Assembly (NCBI GenBank): GCA_036346395.1
Contig: CM070603.1
Coordinates: 24,585,045-24,649,044 of the forward strand
Origin: Hsuehochloa calcarea
Lineage: Eukaryota; Streptophyta; Magnoliopsida; Poales; Poaceae
Length of the DNA: 64,000 nucleotides
Direction: 5' to 3'
In this document: piece after piece, positions 32,593 to 43,546 of the stretch
How the letters are laid out: every line of letters begins with the position of its first letter
Position numbering within the stretch: the stretch's first letter is position 1
The notes under the pieces: model-generated
Seen by the model: only the letters and a program-made list of their open reading frames with translations
Told to the model about the DNA's origin: nothing
Database searches by the model: none
Program-made: the position numbers and the translations under genes

Positions 32593-35506
32593 TGAAAGAT
32601 CTAGACCCGCCATTATGAGTTAATGGAGTGTTTTGGTGATTAATGACAAATCCAAATATGAGACTAACTCTTTTATCAAGTATTATCTTTGTGTAGTCTC
32701 ATTTGGATATAAAGGTGAAACACAACGAGGTATGCAATCGAAATCTCAAATTTATATATAATGTTGCATTTCTCGGATCCAAAATGTAGGATTGAACTCA
32801 ACCATAAGTCAAGCTTGAATATGTGCATATGAGCTTATCACACACTTGTGTATGCACACATTTAGGGGGAGTTTTATCCTATATTTTGTGGTTTCATTAG
32901 TATTGATCCATATTCCATTTTCCACAAATACTAAGGATCTTTACGTTGAAACAAAACCTTTGAGTATACAAAACTTGTGTAGTTCGTATATACTCATGTT
33001 ATGAGTATATAGAACTTGTGTAGTTCTTGTACACTCATGTTAGAGTATATATAACTTGTGTAGTTTATATATACTCATTTGTTCTCTCATTTATCATCAT
33101 TAAATTTATGAGAATTTACGTGGTTATCATCAATTACCAAAAAGGGAAAGATTGAGGTATCTTGTCCCACCATTATGAGTTAATGGTATGATGTGGTAAT
33201 TAATGATGATCACATTGTGGAACTAACATTTTCCATGAGTTGGATATATAGGTTATGTTCCAGGGTGATGAAGACTTGGGATGATCATGAGTCGATCATC
33301 AAGTCAAGAGCTTGGCGTATATGATGCATCATGAGTTGATGCTTATCAAGAAGAGATGATCATGAGTTGATCATCAAGACAAGAGAAGACCCATCATGTG
33401 TTGATGGAGGTCAAGTGAAGGAATGCATCATGCGTTGATGCAAGTGAAGAATCGGGATGAAGAAATCATCATGTGTTGATGATGATCAAGACAATATCCC
33501 GAAGTGAAGAAATCATCATAAGTTGATGATTGTCAAAGTCAAGGACCCGGACTTGAAGTGTTGATGTGCGTCATCAAGCTTCAAGAAGATGCAAGGCAAA
33601 GGTATGGCTAGTTAGGGCTAAGGATGTGTTCCTAGTCTTTACCGTCTCGGTGTTTGGTTGAAAGACCGGATTGCTAGTATAGGTTTGCCGCACTATTAAG
33701 AGGATCTTGACTAGTAGTTTGAGTTAGTCATGTGTTGATAGCTCATTATATTTGCTCTAGCTCATCTATGCATGGAGCTATCATTTGCGAATGTGTTTTG
33801 CAAATAGCCGATGCTCATGCATTCAACCCTTGTAGCATGTGACTTAAGTTTGCAAATGCGTTTTGCAAATGGTGTAAGTCCATGTACCTTTTCCTTGTGG
33901 TATGATTCCAAAAGTTGGCAAATGTGTTTTGCAACTTGTTGGGAATCTTGCTTGTGACCCTTGTTGGCATGGCTTGTCAATTAGCAAATGTGTTTTGCAA
34001 TTGAAGTTGTTGAGAAAGCCATTTCGATTTACATCGGAAAATCGGAAGTTCCGCTTCTTAACATGCGAAGTTCCGCACCGGATGATCCGATTTTCCGCGC
34101 TTGATTTTTCCGAGAGCGCCGTTTAGGACTTAGCCAAAATTGAGTGCGGTAGTTCCGCTATGTGTTGAGCGGAACTTCAAGAATCGAACTTCCGATATTT
34201 AGTTGGCGGTAGTTCCGACTAAATTTAAACGCTCGGATCTTGTGTCGACCGACCACTAGACAAGAGTCCATCGTGGCCTTCCACGTGTCATGATCTCGTG
34301 GTGATCGATTTAGTGGGTCGCGTTGTACCGATGGCTTGAACGGTACGACCGCATCCCGTTGTTCCGATGATATTACGGCGGTTGCAAAATAACAATCGAG
34401 TGTAATCCCTTTGAAAACCTCTTTGAGAATCGGCCGTATCGCACGTATAATCGGATGAACCGCATACGGATGTTCCAAATGTATTTGGCGGTTGTAAAAT
34501 TCCGCAATGTATGCAAAATCTCGTTTAGAAATCTGAAATCGGACGATCCGGTGTTTGCTCGGATGAACCGCAACTAAATCCAACGGCTATATCGGTGCAT
34601 TTAATGCGTGTAACATAGCCACATCGCGCATTGAGCATAGCGCGGTTGTGCCGATGCTAACACGCCGGTTGTTCCGATATGTGCTGAACTTTCGGGAACT
34701 TCTTCCCAACGGCTAGTTTTTGTGTGTGGGCTATATATAGCCACCTTGGCCGGTTGTGGGAAGTTGCTGGAGTTATTGATAAGTGATACACTCATTCTTT
34801 GAGCTAAGAGCAAGCCTCTATTCTCTTTTGTGCATGTGTTGCACTTGGTGAGATTAGAGAGTAAACCCTAAGTGCATGTGTTGCCTTAGGTAGTGGATTG
34901 TGTATCCACGTGAGCGTTGACACTTGATTAGTTCAAGTGAAAGTTTGGATTTGTTACTCTTGGTGTTTGCCGACACCTAGACGGCGTGGAGGCGTCGTGC
35001 TCGGTGACCTTCTCAAGAAGCTTGTGAGAAGGCCCGACGGTTGTGAGTGGTTTGGTGCTCGCCATCTCCGGAGTGGAGGAAGAGCAACCATAGTTGAGCG
35101 AGGTGTTGGTTCGGTTTGGAACCGGTCCAAGTGTTGGACTTACCTCGGAGGTGTGTGCTCATTTGAGGAGCCGGTCCAACGCGGGTTGGGCTTACCTCAA
35201 CGTGGATTAGGGGAGACCGGCAAGTCTCCGAACACCACGGTAAAACATAATCGTGTCATCTTGTTTTTACTTGTGCTTTACTTTGAGCTATTTACATTCT
35301 TGCTTTAATTGCTTATATATCTTGTATGATTACTCATATTGTATTGTGTTCATATTGTCGGTGCACTTAGTTGAGCCTAGTTGTTTTAGGTTTTAATTGT
35401 GCAAAACCAATTCGATATTAGCTTCCGCATTCATATATTGGTTTAGCGCGATAGATTTTTAAAACCGCCTATTCACCCCCCTCTAGTCGGCCACCTCGAT
35501 CTTACA
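32593..35506 (+). repeat. 3' LTR of C-inner
   Basis: Partner of 24501-27434. The first 1.1 kb (AT-rich, with the hairpin arrays) is nearly base-identical. The palindrome-rich, CG-containing zone (about 34020-34640) has many short indels relative to the 5' copy. Confidence 0.94.
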
Positions 35507-37543
35507 ATATAGCCCACACACAAAAACTAGCCGTTGGGAGACAAAACCCTGAAAAATCAGGGAAATCGGAAGTTCCGCCATGCAAAGGCCGGAACTACCG
35601 CATGAGAGAGAAAAACACCGCAACGGCTATGTCAGACGAGAAACTAGCCGTTTGATTTTTAGTGCGGAACTATCGCCAACCAAGTTGCGGAAGTTTCGCT
35701 CAACACATAGCGGAACTACCGCACATCAAATTTTGGCTAAGTCCCCAAAAAGGTGCTTCTCTGGAAAAAACGAACCGCCGGAATTTCGGAGCAACCGATA
35801 ATCGGAAGTTCCGCTCGTAACACGCCGGAACTTCCGCACTTCGAAAATCGGCTAAGTCCCTAAACCGGACGCTCTCTGGAAAAAACGAGCCGCTGGAAAT
35901 CGGACCGTCCGGCCTGCGGAACTTCCGCAGTTGAGACACCGGAACTTCCGATTTTCCTGACAGAAAACAGCAATGGCTTTTTCAACAACTTCAATTGCAA
36001 AACACATTTGCTAATTGACAAGCCATGCCAACAAGGATCACAAGCAAGATTCCCAACAAGTTGCAAAACACATTTGCCAACTTTTGGAATCATACTACAA
36101 GGAAAAAGGTACATGGACCTACACCATTTGCAAAACACATTTGCAAACTTAAGTCACATGCTACAAGAAATCAAACATGAGCATCAACTATTTGCAAAAC
36201 ACATTCGCAAATAACAGCATCATGCCATAAGACTAAAGTGCATGGACTTCAACCATTTGCAAAACACATTTGCAAAGTATAGTCCCATGCTACAAAGATT
36301 GAATGCATGAGCCTCGGCTATTTGCAAAACACATTCGCAAATAATAGCTCCATGCATAGATGAGCTAGAGCAAACACAATGAGCTATCAACACATGACTA
36401 ACTCATGCTACTAGTCAAGACCCCTCTTAATAGTACGGCAATCCTATACTAGTAATCCGGTCTATCAACCAAACACCGAGACCGGTAAAAGACTAGGAAC
36501 ACATCCTTAGCCCTAGCTAGTCATATCTTTGCCTTGCATCTTCTTGAAGCTTGATGACGCACATCAACACTTCAAGTCCGGGTCTTTGACTTTGACAATC
36601 ATCAACACATGATGATTTCTTCACTTCGGGATCTTGTCTTGAACATCATCAACACATGATGATTTCTCCATCCCGATTCTTCACATGCATCAACGCATGA
36701 TGCATTCCTTCACTTGACCTCCATCAACACATGATGGGTCTTCTCTTGTCTTGATGATCAACTCATGATCATCTCTTCTTGATAAGCATCAACTCATGAT
36801 ACATCATATACACCAAGCTCTTGACTTGATCATCAACTCATGATCATCCCAAGTCTTCATTATCCTGGAACATAACCTATATATCCAACTCATGAAAAAT
36901 GTTAGTTCCACAATGTGATCATCATTAATTACCACACCATACCATTAACTCATAATGGTGGGACAAGATACCTCAATCTTTCCCTCTTTGGTAATTGATG
37001 ATAACCACTTAAATTCTCATAAATTTAATGATGATAAATGAGAGAACAAATGAATATATATAAACTACACAAGTTATATATACTCTAACATGAGTATACA
37101 AGAACTACACAAGTTCTATATACTCATGTTTACTCATAACATGAGTATATACGAACTACACAAGTTTTGTATACTCAAAGGTTTTGTTTCAACGTAAAGA
37201 TCCCAAATATATGTGGAGAATGGAATATGGATCAATACTAATGAAACCACAAAGTATAGGATAAAACTCACCCTAAATGTGTGCATACACAAATGTGTAA
37301 TAAGGTCATATGCACATATTCAAGTTTAACTTATGGTTGAGTTCAATCCTATATTTTGGATCCGAGAAATGCAACAATATATAAGATTGAGATGTCGATT
37401 GCATACCTCGTTGTGTTTCACCTTTATATCCAAATAAGACTACACAAGGATAATAATTGATAAAAGAGTTAGTCTCATATTTGGATTTGTCATTAATCAC
37501 CAAAACACTCCATTAACTCATAATGGCGGGTCTAGATCTTTCA
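35507..37543 (-). repeat. 3' LTR of Sirevirus C-outer, right part
   Basis: Continues 23725-24500 after the nested element and ends at 37543, the LTR start on the minus strand (TGAAAGATCTAGACCC inverted). It carries the same arrays inverted: CGGAACTTCCG palindromes (35570-35960), six GCAAAACACATTTGC units (35990-36350) and the hairpin array (36540-36960). It is more diverged from the C-inner LTRs than they are from each other, as expected for an older relative. Confidence 0.92.
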
Positions 37544-38089
37544 ATCTCCCCCTTTTTGGTGATTGATGACAAATCCATTATCAAAAACAACATTTGGATA
37601 TTCAGAGACATAAGATGAGAATTTAAACTAATGAACTATGTCTATGCATCATATGAGGTGAAACATAAAGCATTAAACAAAATACATAAGAAAATATATG
37701 CTTACACAACTAATGCATTTTCCCTCTTTTGGCATGTTTAAACAACCAAACATCCAAATGAAGAGTATTGATAAAAATATTCTCCCCCTTTTGGCATAAA
37801 TCACCCAAAAACACAAGATAAATCTTAGCCAAAAGGAGTATTTGCAAATCGATACCTCTTGCAAAAAATTAAGGTGGGTCACAAAAAGTATGAATTGAAC
37901 TTATATGACCAAGGAGGTAATTTTGTTCTCAAGATATGAGAGGAGAAACAAAGATAGGTTACAAACCTATTGATCATTACATTCTCCTATTGTAAGTCAA
38001 AACATTGAGAACCACTTGAAATGATAGTTGAAACATATTCAACTAACCCCCCTTTTTAAAAAAAAAACATTTGACAGAATTTCTCTTGT
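37544..38089 (-). mobile_element. 3' interior remnant of Sirevirus C-outer
   Basis: The minus-strand polypurine tract (ATCTCCCCCTTTTT on the plus strand, 37544-37557) and a second tract (ATTCTCCCCCTTTT at about 37779-37792) are followed by sequence matching the inner 3' end of C-inner (32130-32300 inverted). The match ends near 38000-38089, where family D LTR sequence begins. The rest of this element, including its gag, pol and 5' LTR, is missing. Confidence 0.82.
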
Positions 38090-38616
38090 AAATCATATGC
38101 CATGAAACCAATGTACTTGACCTAACAAAACAGCATCGCCACGAAGTTGGCCGATGATCAAGTGGATACCGGTTCGACCGCTCCAGGTGAGCCGGTCGGA
38201 CCGCCCCTTGGCCGGTCGGACCGCTCCCTGTGAGCCGGTCGGACCGCCCCTTGGGACTTAGCCGAAATTCAAGCTTCCAAATTCCGAAACCTTCTGGAAA
38301 TTAAAAACCAATAGAACTTTTTACTGGAGACTCCAAAAATCATGAGACCAAGTGCATTGGGATCCCCTCACTTGCCTACAACACCTATTTTTGGCCCAGC
38401 TCGTTTTGAACACTTTTAGGTCACCGCCGTCCGATCCGCCCACATGGCCGGTCCGACCGATTTGGGACCGGCCGGACCGCCGTGCAAGGACCGGTCGGAC
38501 CGCCTCGCCCGTAATACTCGTAGCTTTGTCGAAAACACGTGAAACTACAAACCGTAAACGCCATTGCCAATTGTCACATCATCCTAAGATCCGAACATAT
38601 CCCCATGAAATCCACA
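38090..38616 (-). repeat. Truncated 3' LTR of element D
   Basis: Matches 47248-47790 of the 5' LTR. About 1.26 kb of the downstream part of the LTR is missing. It contains several CGGTCGGACCG-type palindromes (38170-38255, 38440-38505). Confidence 0.9.
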
Positions 38617-38627
38617 ATCTCCCCTTG
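38617..38627 (-). promoter_or_regulatory. Polypurine tract of element D
   Basis: On the minus strand TCAAGGGGAGAT lies directly before the LTR start TGTGGATTTC. Confidence 0.75.
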
Positions 38628-40448
38628 ATGAACACATTGGCAATTATCCGTAAAATGTAAGTAAGAGGTTTGAAAACGAAGTTTACTCGCAGCTTTTTAC
38701 GCACAAAGGCACAACTTGGTCCATAAGCAAGAAAAAGCAATGAAAATGATCAAGCCGGCATCGTAATAGTATAGGCATGTGAGACAAGGCAAAAGAAAAC
38801 ATAAAACTTTGATTTCGAAAAGGGTCAAAATTCTCACATGAGGTCCATATGAAAGAACAATTGTTCAATTGACCTATGATCATTGTGAGTATAAAAGAAT
38901 GCAATTCAAGTTCAGAATATTCAATAAGACAATAAGAATGCAACTCAAGAACTCCCCCTCACTATGATCCTCAATTTTTCAAATTTTCGCTCTCCCTTTG
39001 TACAAACTTCTCCCCAACAAAGAAATATATTCTCATTAACACATCTTCTCTTCTCATTTAACACATCTTCTCCCCCTTTGACAATGGATTCATCAAGGAA
39101 TCACGCCTTCCTCTCATCCAGAGATAACAAATAGAAAATAAAGGAAGAAGCAGAAACAAGAGAAACATAAAGAGGAGTATGCATGAAGTGCAATGGAGTG
39201 GCTTCATTTTTTTTTTTGGATTTTTCAATTTTTGATTACAAGAAGCTTTGGAGATTACCCAAAAGAACAATCTAGTATCTCTAATATTGCACAAACAAGA
39301 TATCAAGCCCGACAAATAGCAAGATCATGGTAAGACATATATATCAAAGCTAAGCACAAAGGCTCAAAAGTAAAGCAGTAGATTTGATCAATTTAAGCAA
39401 CGCTTCAAATTCAGCAAGTTCATCAACAGGGATCCTAAAGTGAAATTGGCCATGTCAAAATGTCAAAGTGAGATCGAAAATCTAACAAAGACCACATTAA
39501 GAGTCAATCAAGTCCCGTATTGAATCATTTTGCTCAATTTTTTGTAAACGCCCATTTGTCAACATTTTTCTCATATGCATTGAATATTGAAGTTGACTAA
39601 TGATCTAACTTAGTGACAAGATCCTGGACTAGGAGCCATCCACAAACTCATCCTAAGCTTCACCGAAGTTGATTAAAGGTATATCTTAGTAAAGAAGATC
39701 CGGACTAGGAGCCATCCACAACCTCTCTCTAAGCTTCTACCGTATGACAAATCTTGAGGTTCATGTCATTTCGACAAGCAGTCCCCATGAGATCGTTCGT
39801 TCATCAAACTATCTCCAAGTTCATGTCATTTGACAAGCGCCTCGTAAGAATAGTTTGGCACAATTTAAGCATAAGACAATCTTGATTTTCATTTTCACAT
39901 GAGCGCTTTAGAATCTCAAGAACACAAAAGCTCAAGTAATGGTCAATTTTAGATCAAAGAGCTAACAAGGCAATTACGACAGGCCAATGTCACAAGAGGA
40001 GCACTAATTGCGCAACTCGCTAAAACATCCACAAATTGCAATATCTTAGTTTGAGTTGTTTAAAAGGTTCTAGCTCATATAGCAAAGACTTAGCTACACA
40101 TGTAAAAGCATGATAATTCTAGCAAGTCAAAGAACTAGACATGACATTGAGCAAGAATTGAAATACAAAAGCTCTAAAGGGTAATAGGCAAAGCTTCATC
40201 AATTTTTTAGAAATAAGCAGAAAATCTTATATTACAATGCATCTTTTTCGATTTTTCATACCATTTGTTGTAACCACTTGTTGGAGTTTTCATATGAATG
40301 CAATATGACACAATGAGATGCAATTAAAAAGCCTAAAAACCTAAAAGTTCAAAAGATCACTAAGTTCGAGAAAAGAACAATAAAAGATCAAAAGAACAAG
40401 GAAAGATAAGAAAAGATCAAACTCCCCTCAAACCAACCCATAAGGATA
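38628..40448 (-). other. Non-coding 3' region of element D
   Basis: About 1.8 kb between the end of pol and the polypurine tract. Only short ORFs are present, with no recognised domain and no convincing envelope-like gene. A further purine-rich motif (TCTCCCCCTTTGAC inverted) lies at about 39068-39081. Confidence 0.55.
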
Positions 40449-42135
40449 AATTACCCTAACTCGCTTCTTAAGGAGGAAAATCTGGTTTGATCTAAAGGCT
40501 TGGTAAGAATATCTGCCAATTGAGCTTCGGACTCTACGAAGTGCATCACAATATCACCTTTTTCAACATGATCTTTAAGGAAGTGAAAGCGAATGTCTAT
40601 GTGTTTAGTCCTAGAATGTTGCAATCGGGTTTTAGCAATATCAATAGCGTAGTGTTATCACGTAAAAGAGGAACACTAGCAAAGTTTAACCCATAATCTT
40701 TCAAAGTGGACGTCATCCACAAAATCAGCTACAAGAACTAGCAATGACTACATACTCCGCTCAAAGAAGAGATTGTGCAATGTAAGACCGCTTCCTAGAG
40801 GACCAAGATACAAGAGAAGTGCCTAGGAAGTGACAGTGCACGAGGTACTCTTCCTATCTAACCGACACCCGCAAAATCGAATCAAAAACCTCTAATGGAC
40901 AAAGTCAAGAGCAGAATACCAAATGCCATATAAGAGGGTAGAGTGTAAATACCGAATATGCGCTTAACGGCTTGGCGATGGGAAGTTCTCGAGACGCTGA
41001 AATCTTGCACAAAGGCATACCGTGAAGTGAATGTCCGGTCTCGAGGCCGTCAAATCTGAAGGAGCCGATCATGCTACGGTACTCGCATTGATCCACGACT
41101 TCTCCTTCCTCATCCGGATCCAAAAAAATGAGGTTGCCATGGGAGTGGAAATTGGCTTGCAAATACCCATGTTGAAGCGCTTTAGTAGATCTTTAGTGTA
41201 CTTCGTCGATGGATGAAAGTTCCTTCCTTGCATTGCTTGATTTGAAGTCCCAAAAAGTAATTAAGCTCTCCCATCATACTCATCTCAAATTCCACGGACA
41301 TAGTGTCGTAAAAGTCGAAACAAGAGCATTAGAGGAACCACCAAAGATAATATCATCCACATAAATTTGAGCAAGCGAAGTCATTGTCACGCCTAAGAAT
41401 GAATAGAGTTTTATCCACTTTACCCATTTCAAAATTATTTTTAAGCAAGAAAGTCTTAAGTCTATCATACCGTGCTCTAGGGGCTTGTTTAAGACCATAC
41501 AATGCTTTAGATAGCTTGAAAACACGATTTGGATATTTAGGATCCTCAAAACCGGGGGTTGCTTAACATACACTTCCTCATCTATGAAACCATTTAAAAG
41601 GCACTTTTAACATCCATCCGATATAATTTAAAACCTTTTGATGCAGCAAATGCAAGCGAATGCGAATGGCTTCTAGTCTAGCAACAGAGCAAATGTCTCA
41701 TCAAAATCTAACCCCTCAACTTGGTCAAACCTGAGCTACCAATCGGCCTTGTTTCTAACCACGTAACCATCCTCACTTTGTTTATTCTTAAACACCCAAC
41801 GGGTTCCTATAACATTATGATCACTAGAGGGTTCTACTAGGTTCCAAACTTTGTTTCTTTCAAAATTTTATAACTCCTCATGCATGGCATTTACCCAGCT
41901 AGAATCAGATAAAGCATGTGATATATCGCGGGGTTCAAAAGAAGCAACAAAACCCGAATGAGAGTAGAGATTTGGATCATTATACCTGGAGCGAGTGACT
42001 CGCTCATGTAGATTACCTATTATCTGCTCCGAGGATGCCGTCTCTGAATGCGGCGGAGCGCCGGGTGAGATACTGCTTCTTCGACCTCCGCAGTATGCGA
42101 TGATGAAGATGCAGCAGAGCCTCAATCAAGGTGAA
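40449..42135 (-). pseudogene. Reverse transcriptase and RNase H of element D
   Basis: Read on the minus strand. It starts with the Copia RT entry region (EPRDISHALSDSSWVNAMHEEL, about 41870-41935), then WVFKNK, and LSKALYGLKQAPRARYDRL (about 41470-41520). The catalytic YVDD has its two Asp codons at 41352-41357, followed by GELNYFLGLQIKQ (about 41225-41270). RNase H is broken in the middle, but its C-terminus is clean: KHIDIRFHFLKDHVEKGD and ADILTKPLD, ending at a stop near 40449. Several frameshifts and stops lie between. As known for Copia elements, these domains convert the RNA to DNA. Confidence 0.86.
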
Positions 42136-42968
42136 GTAGACGTGCGTGTTCTTGTATCAATATGGGCGCTTGAAGAGCAGCAGATGAAGGAATGATATTA
42201 GCTTCGTCCTCATCTTCCTCCACAAAAATGCTCTCTGTCACACCAAATCATCTCAGCAATAGATCTAGCTCGTGGCTAGTCTCATCAAAAGTGACATTAC
42301 AAGTCTCTGAATAATGTTAGTCTCAAGATATTAAAAACCGAAAACCCTCGAATGAGCAGGATAACCTGTAAATATCCCATCAAAAGTTCTTGATTCAAAT
42401 TTATCTAAATTGCTGTCTTAAGAATAAAACATTTTGATCCAAAACTCAAAATGCGAAACAAAGGGTTTTCTACCAAAACGAAGCTCATAAGGAGTCTTGC
42501 CTAAAGAAGGTCTCAAAAGACACGATTTGCAATATGGCAAGCAAAGAGCAATAGCTTCGCCCAAAATCTCCTCGGTGTGTTATACTCGTCTAGCATCGCC
42601 CTAGCCATTTCGACTAAGGTCCTATTCTTCCTTTCCACCACGCCATTTTGTTGAGGGACGTGTGGAGAGGAGAACTGATGCTCAATACCACGCCAAAGAC
42701 AAAAAGAAGCAAAAGAAACATTTTGAACTCCGTGCCATTATCATCGCGAATCGCTCTCAAAGCACCAGAAGCTCGAAGCTAAACGAAGAACAAGGTCATG
42801 AAAATAACCAAAAGCTTCATCTTTTGAAGTAAGAAAGAACACCCAAGTATATCTAGAAAGATCATCGACTATGACAAGAATATACCATTTTCCACCGATC
42901 GATCGGACTCTAGCAGACCAACAAGATCCATATGAAGCAACCGTCCCCGTCCGCTACCATAACCATAG
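42136..42968 (-). pseudogene. Integrase core of element D (fragmented)
   Basis: On the minus strand an RLLHMDLVG segment (first catalytic Asp, about 42920-42950) is followed by WYILVIVDDLSRYTWV-like sequence with the second Asp (about 42840-42895), spread over two frames. Downstream fragments near 42590-42660 fit the conserved NGVVERKNRTL region (inverted reading of the CCACGCCATTTTGTTGAGG area). The C-terminal integrase region continues to the RT start with many small lesions. Confidence 0.75.
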
Positions 42969-43510
42969 TCACGAGTATGGGTGTGAGGCGGCAACTTGTT
43001 TGCCATGCCTACAGGGCGCACATACAGCATCCTTGATAGCTTTGAGTTTGGGCAAACCTCTCATGAGATCAAGGTTGCTAACTCGTGTCAGATGATCAAA
43101 ACCAATGTGCCCCAAACGTCGGTGCCAAAGCCGTAAATCAAGAAGATGTAAGCAAACATTTAAGAGATCCAAAGAAGAGATTCGAAAAATCACCTCAAAA
43201 ATTCTACCAACTCTAGATATTCCAAACACAAGCTCACCAAGAGAATCAAGCACACGACAAGCATTTTTCTTAAAAAGCCTCATACCCATCATCAAGAAGT
43301 GAGATACGAAAAGGAGATTATACCTAAGCTTGTCCACAAGAGCGACATCCTTTAGAATAAATTTGTTGTTCACCCTAATTGATCCTGTTCCTTCAATTCG
43401 CCCTTGTGTATCATCTCCAAAGGTGATGAAGTCATCACCTGTTGCCCGCGTGAAAGAGGTGAACCATTTTGAGTTTCCGGTCATGTGGCGTGAACACCCG
43501 GAGTCGACGA
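42969..43510 (-). pseudogene. Protease and integrase zinc domain of element D
   Basis: The frame contains the aspartic protease motif WFVDSGCSRHMTG (DSG codons at 43497-43505), continuing through FGDDTQGRIEGTG and LRYNLLFVSHFL to the GAG-pre-integrase region and the HHCC zinc domain (LWHRRLGHIGFDHL ... CAPCRHGKQ, 42990-43125). This is the longest uninterrupted enzyme segment of D. It follows gag directly, as in Copia polyproteins. Confidence 0.86.
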
Positions 43511-43546
43511 ACCACGTGTTCTTCCCTTTCCACTAAGTCCTGAAAA

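Larger units (their letters stand above)
24501..35506 (+). mobile_element. Sirevirus-type Copia element C-inner, complete but without pol
   Basis: It is bounded by LTRs of 2934 and 2914 bases beginning TGAAAGATCTAGACCC and ending CGATCTTACA, and flanked by ATATA on both sides (24496-24500 and 35507-35511). The interior has an initiator-Met-type primer site, one uninterrupted gag ORF, about 3.7 kb of non-coding sequence, and a polypurine tract preceded by two or three further polypurine-like motifs, a recognised hallmark of Sireviruses. No protease, integrase, reverse transcriptase or RNase H is detectable, so transposition must have relied on proteins in trans. The LTRs are very similar, which suggests recent insertion. 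Confidence 0.93.

Noticed and set aside
38628..40448. Possible envelope-like gene in the 3' region of element D
   Set aside because: Some Sireviruses carry one here, but only short unrelated ORFs are present.
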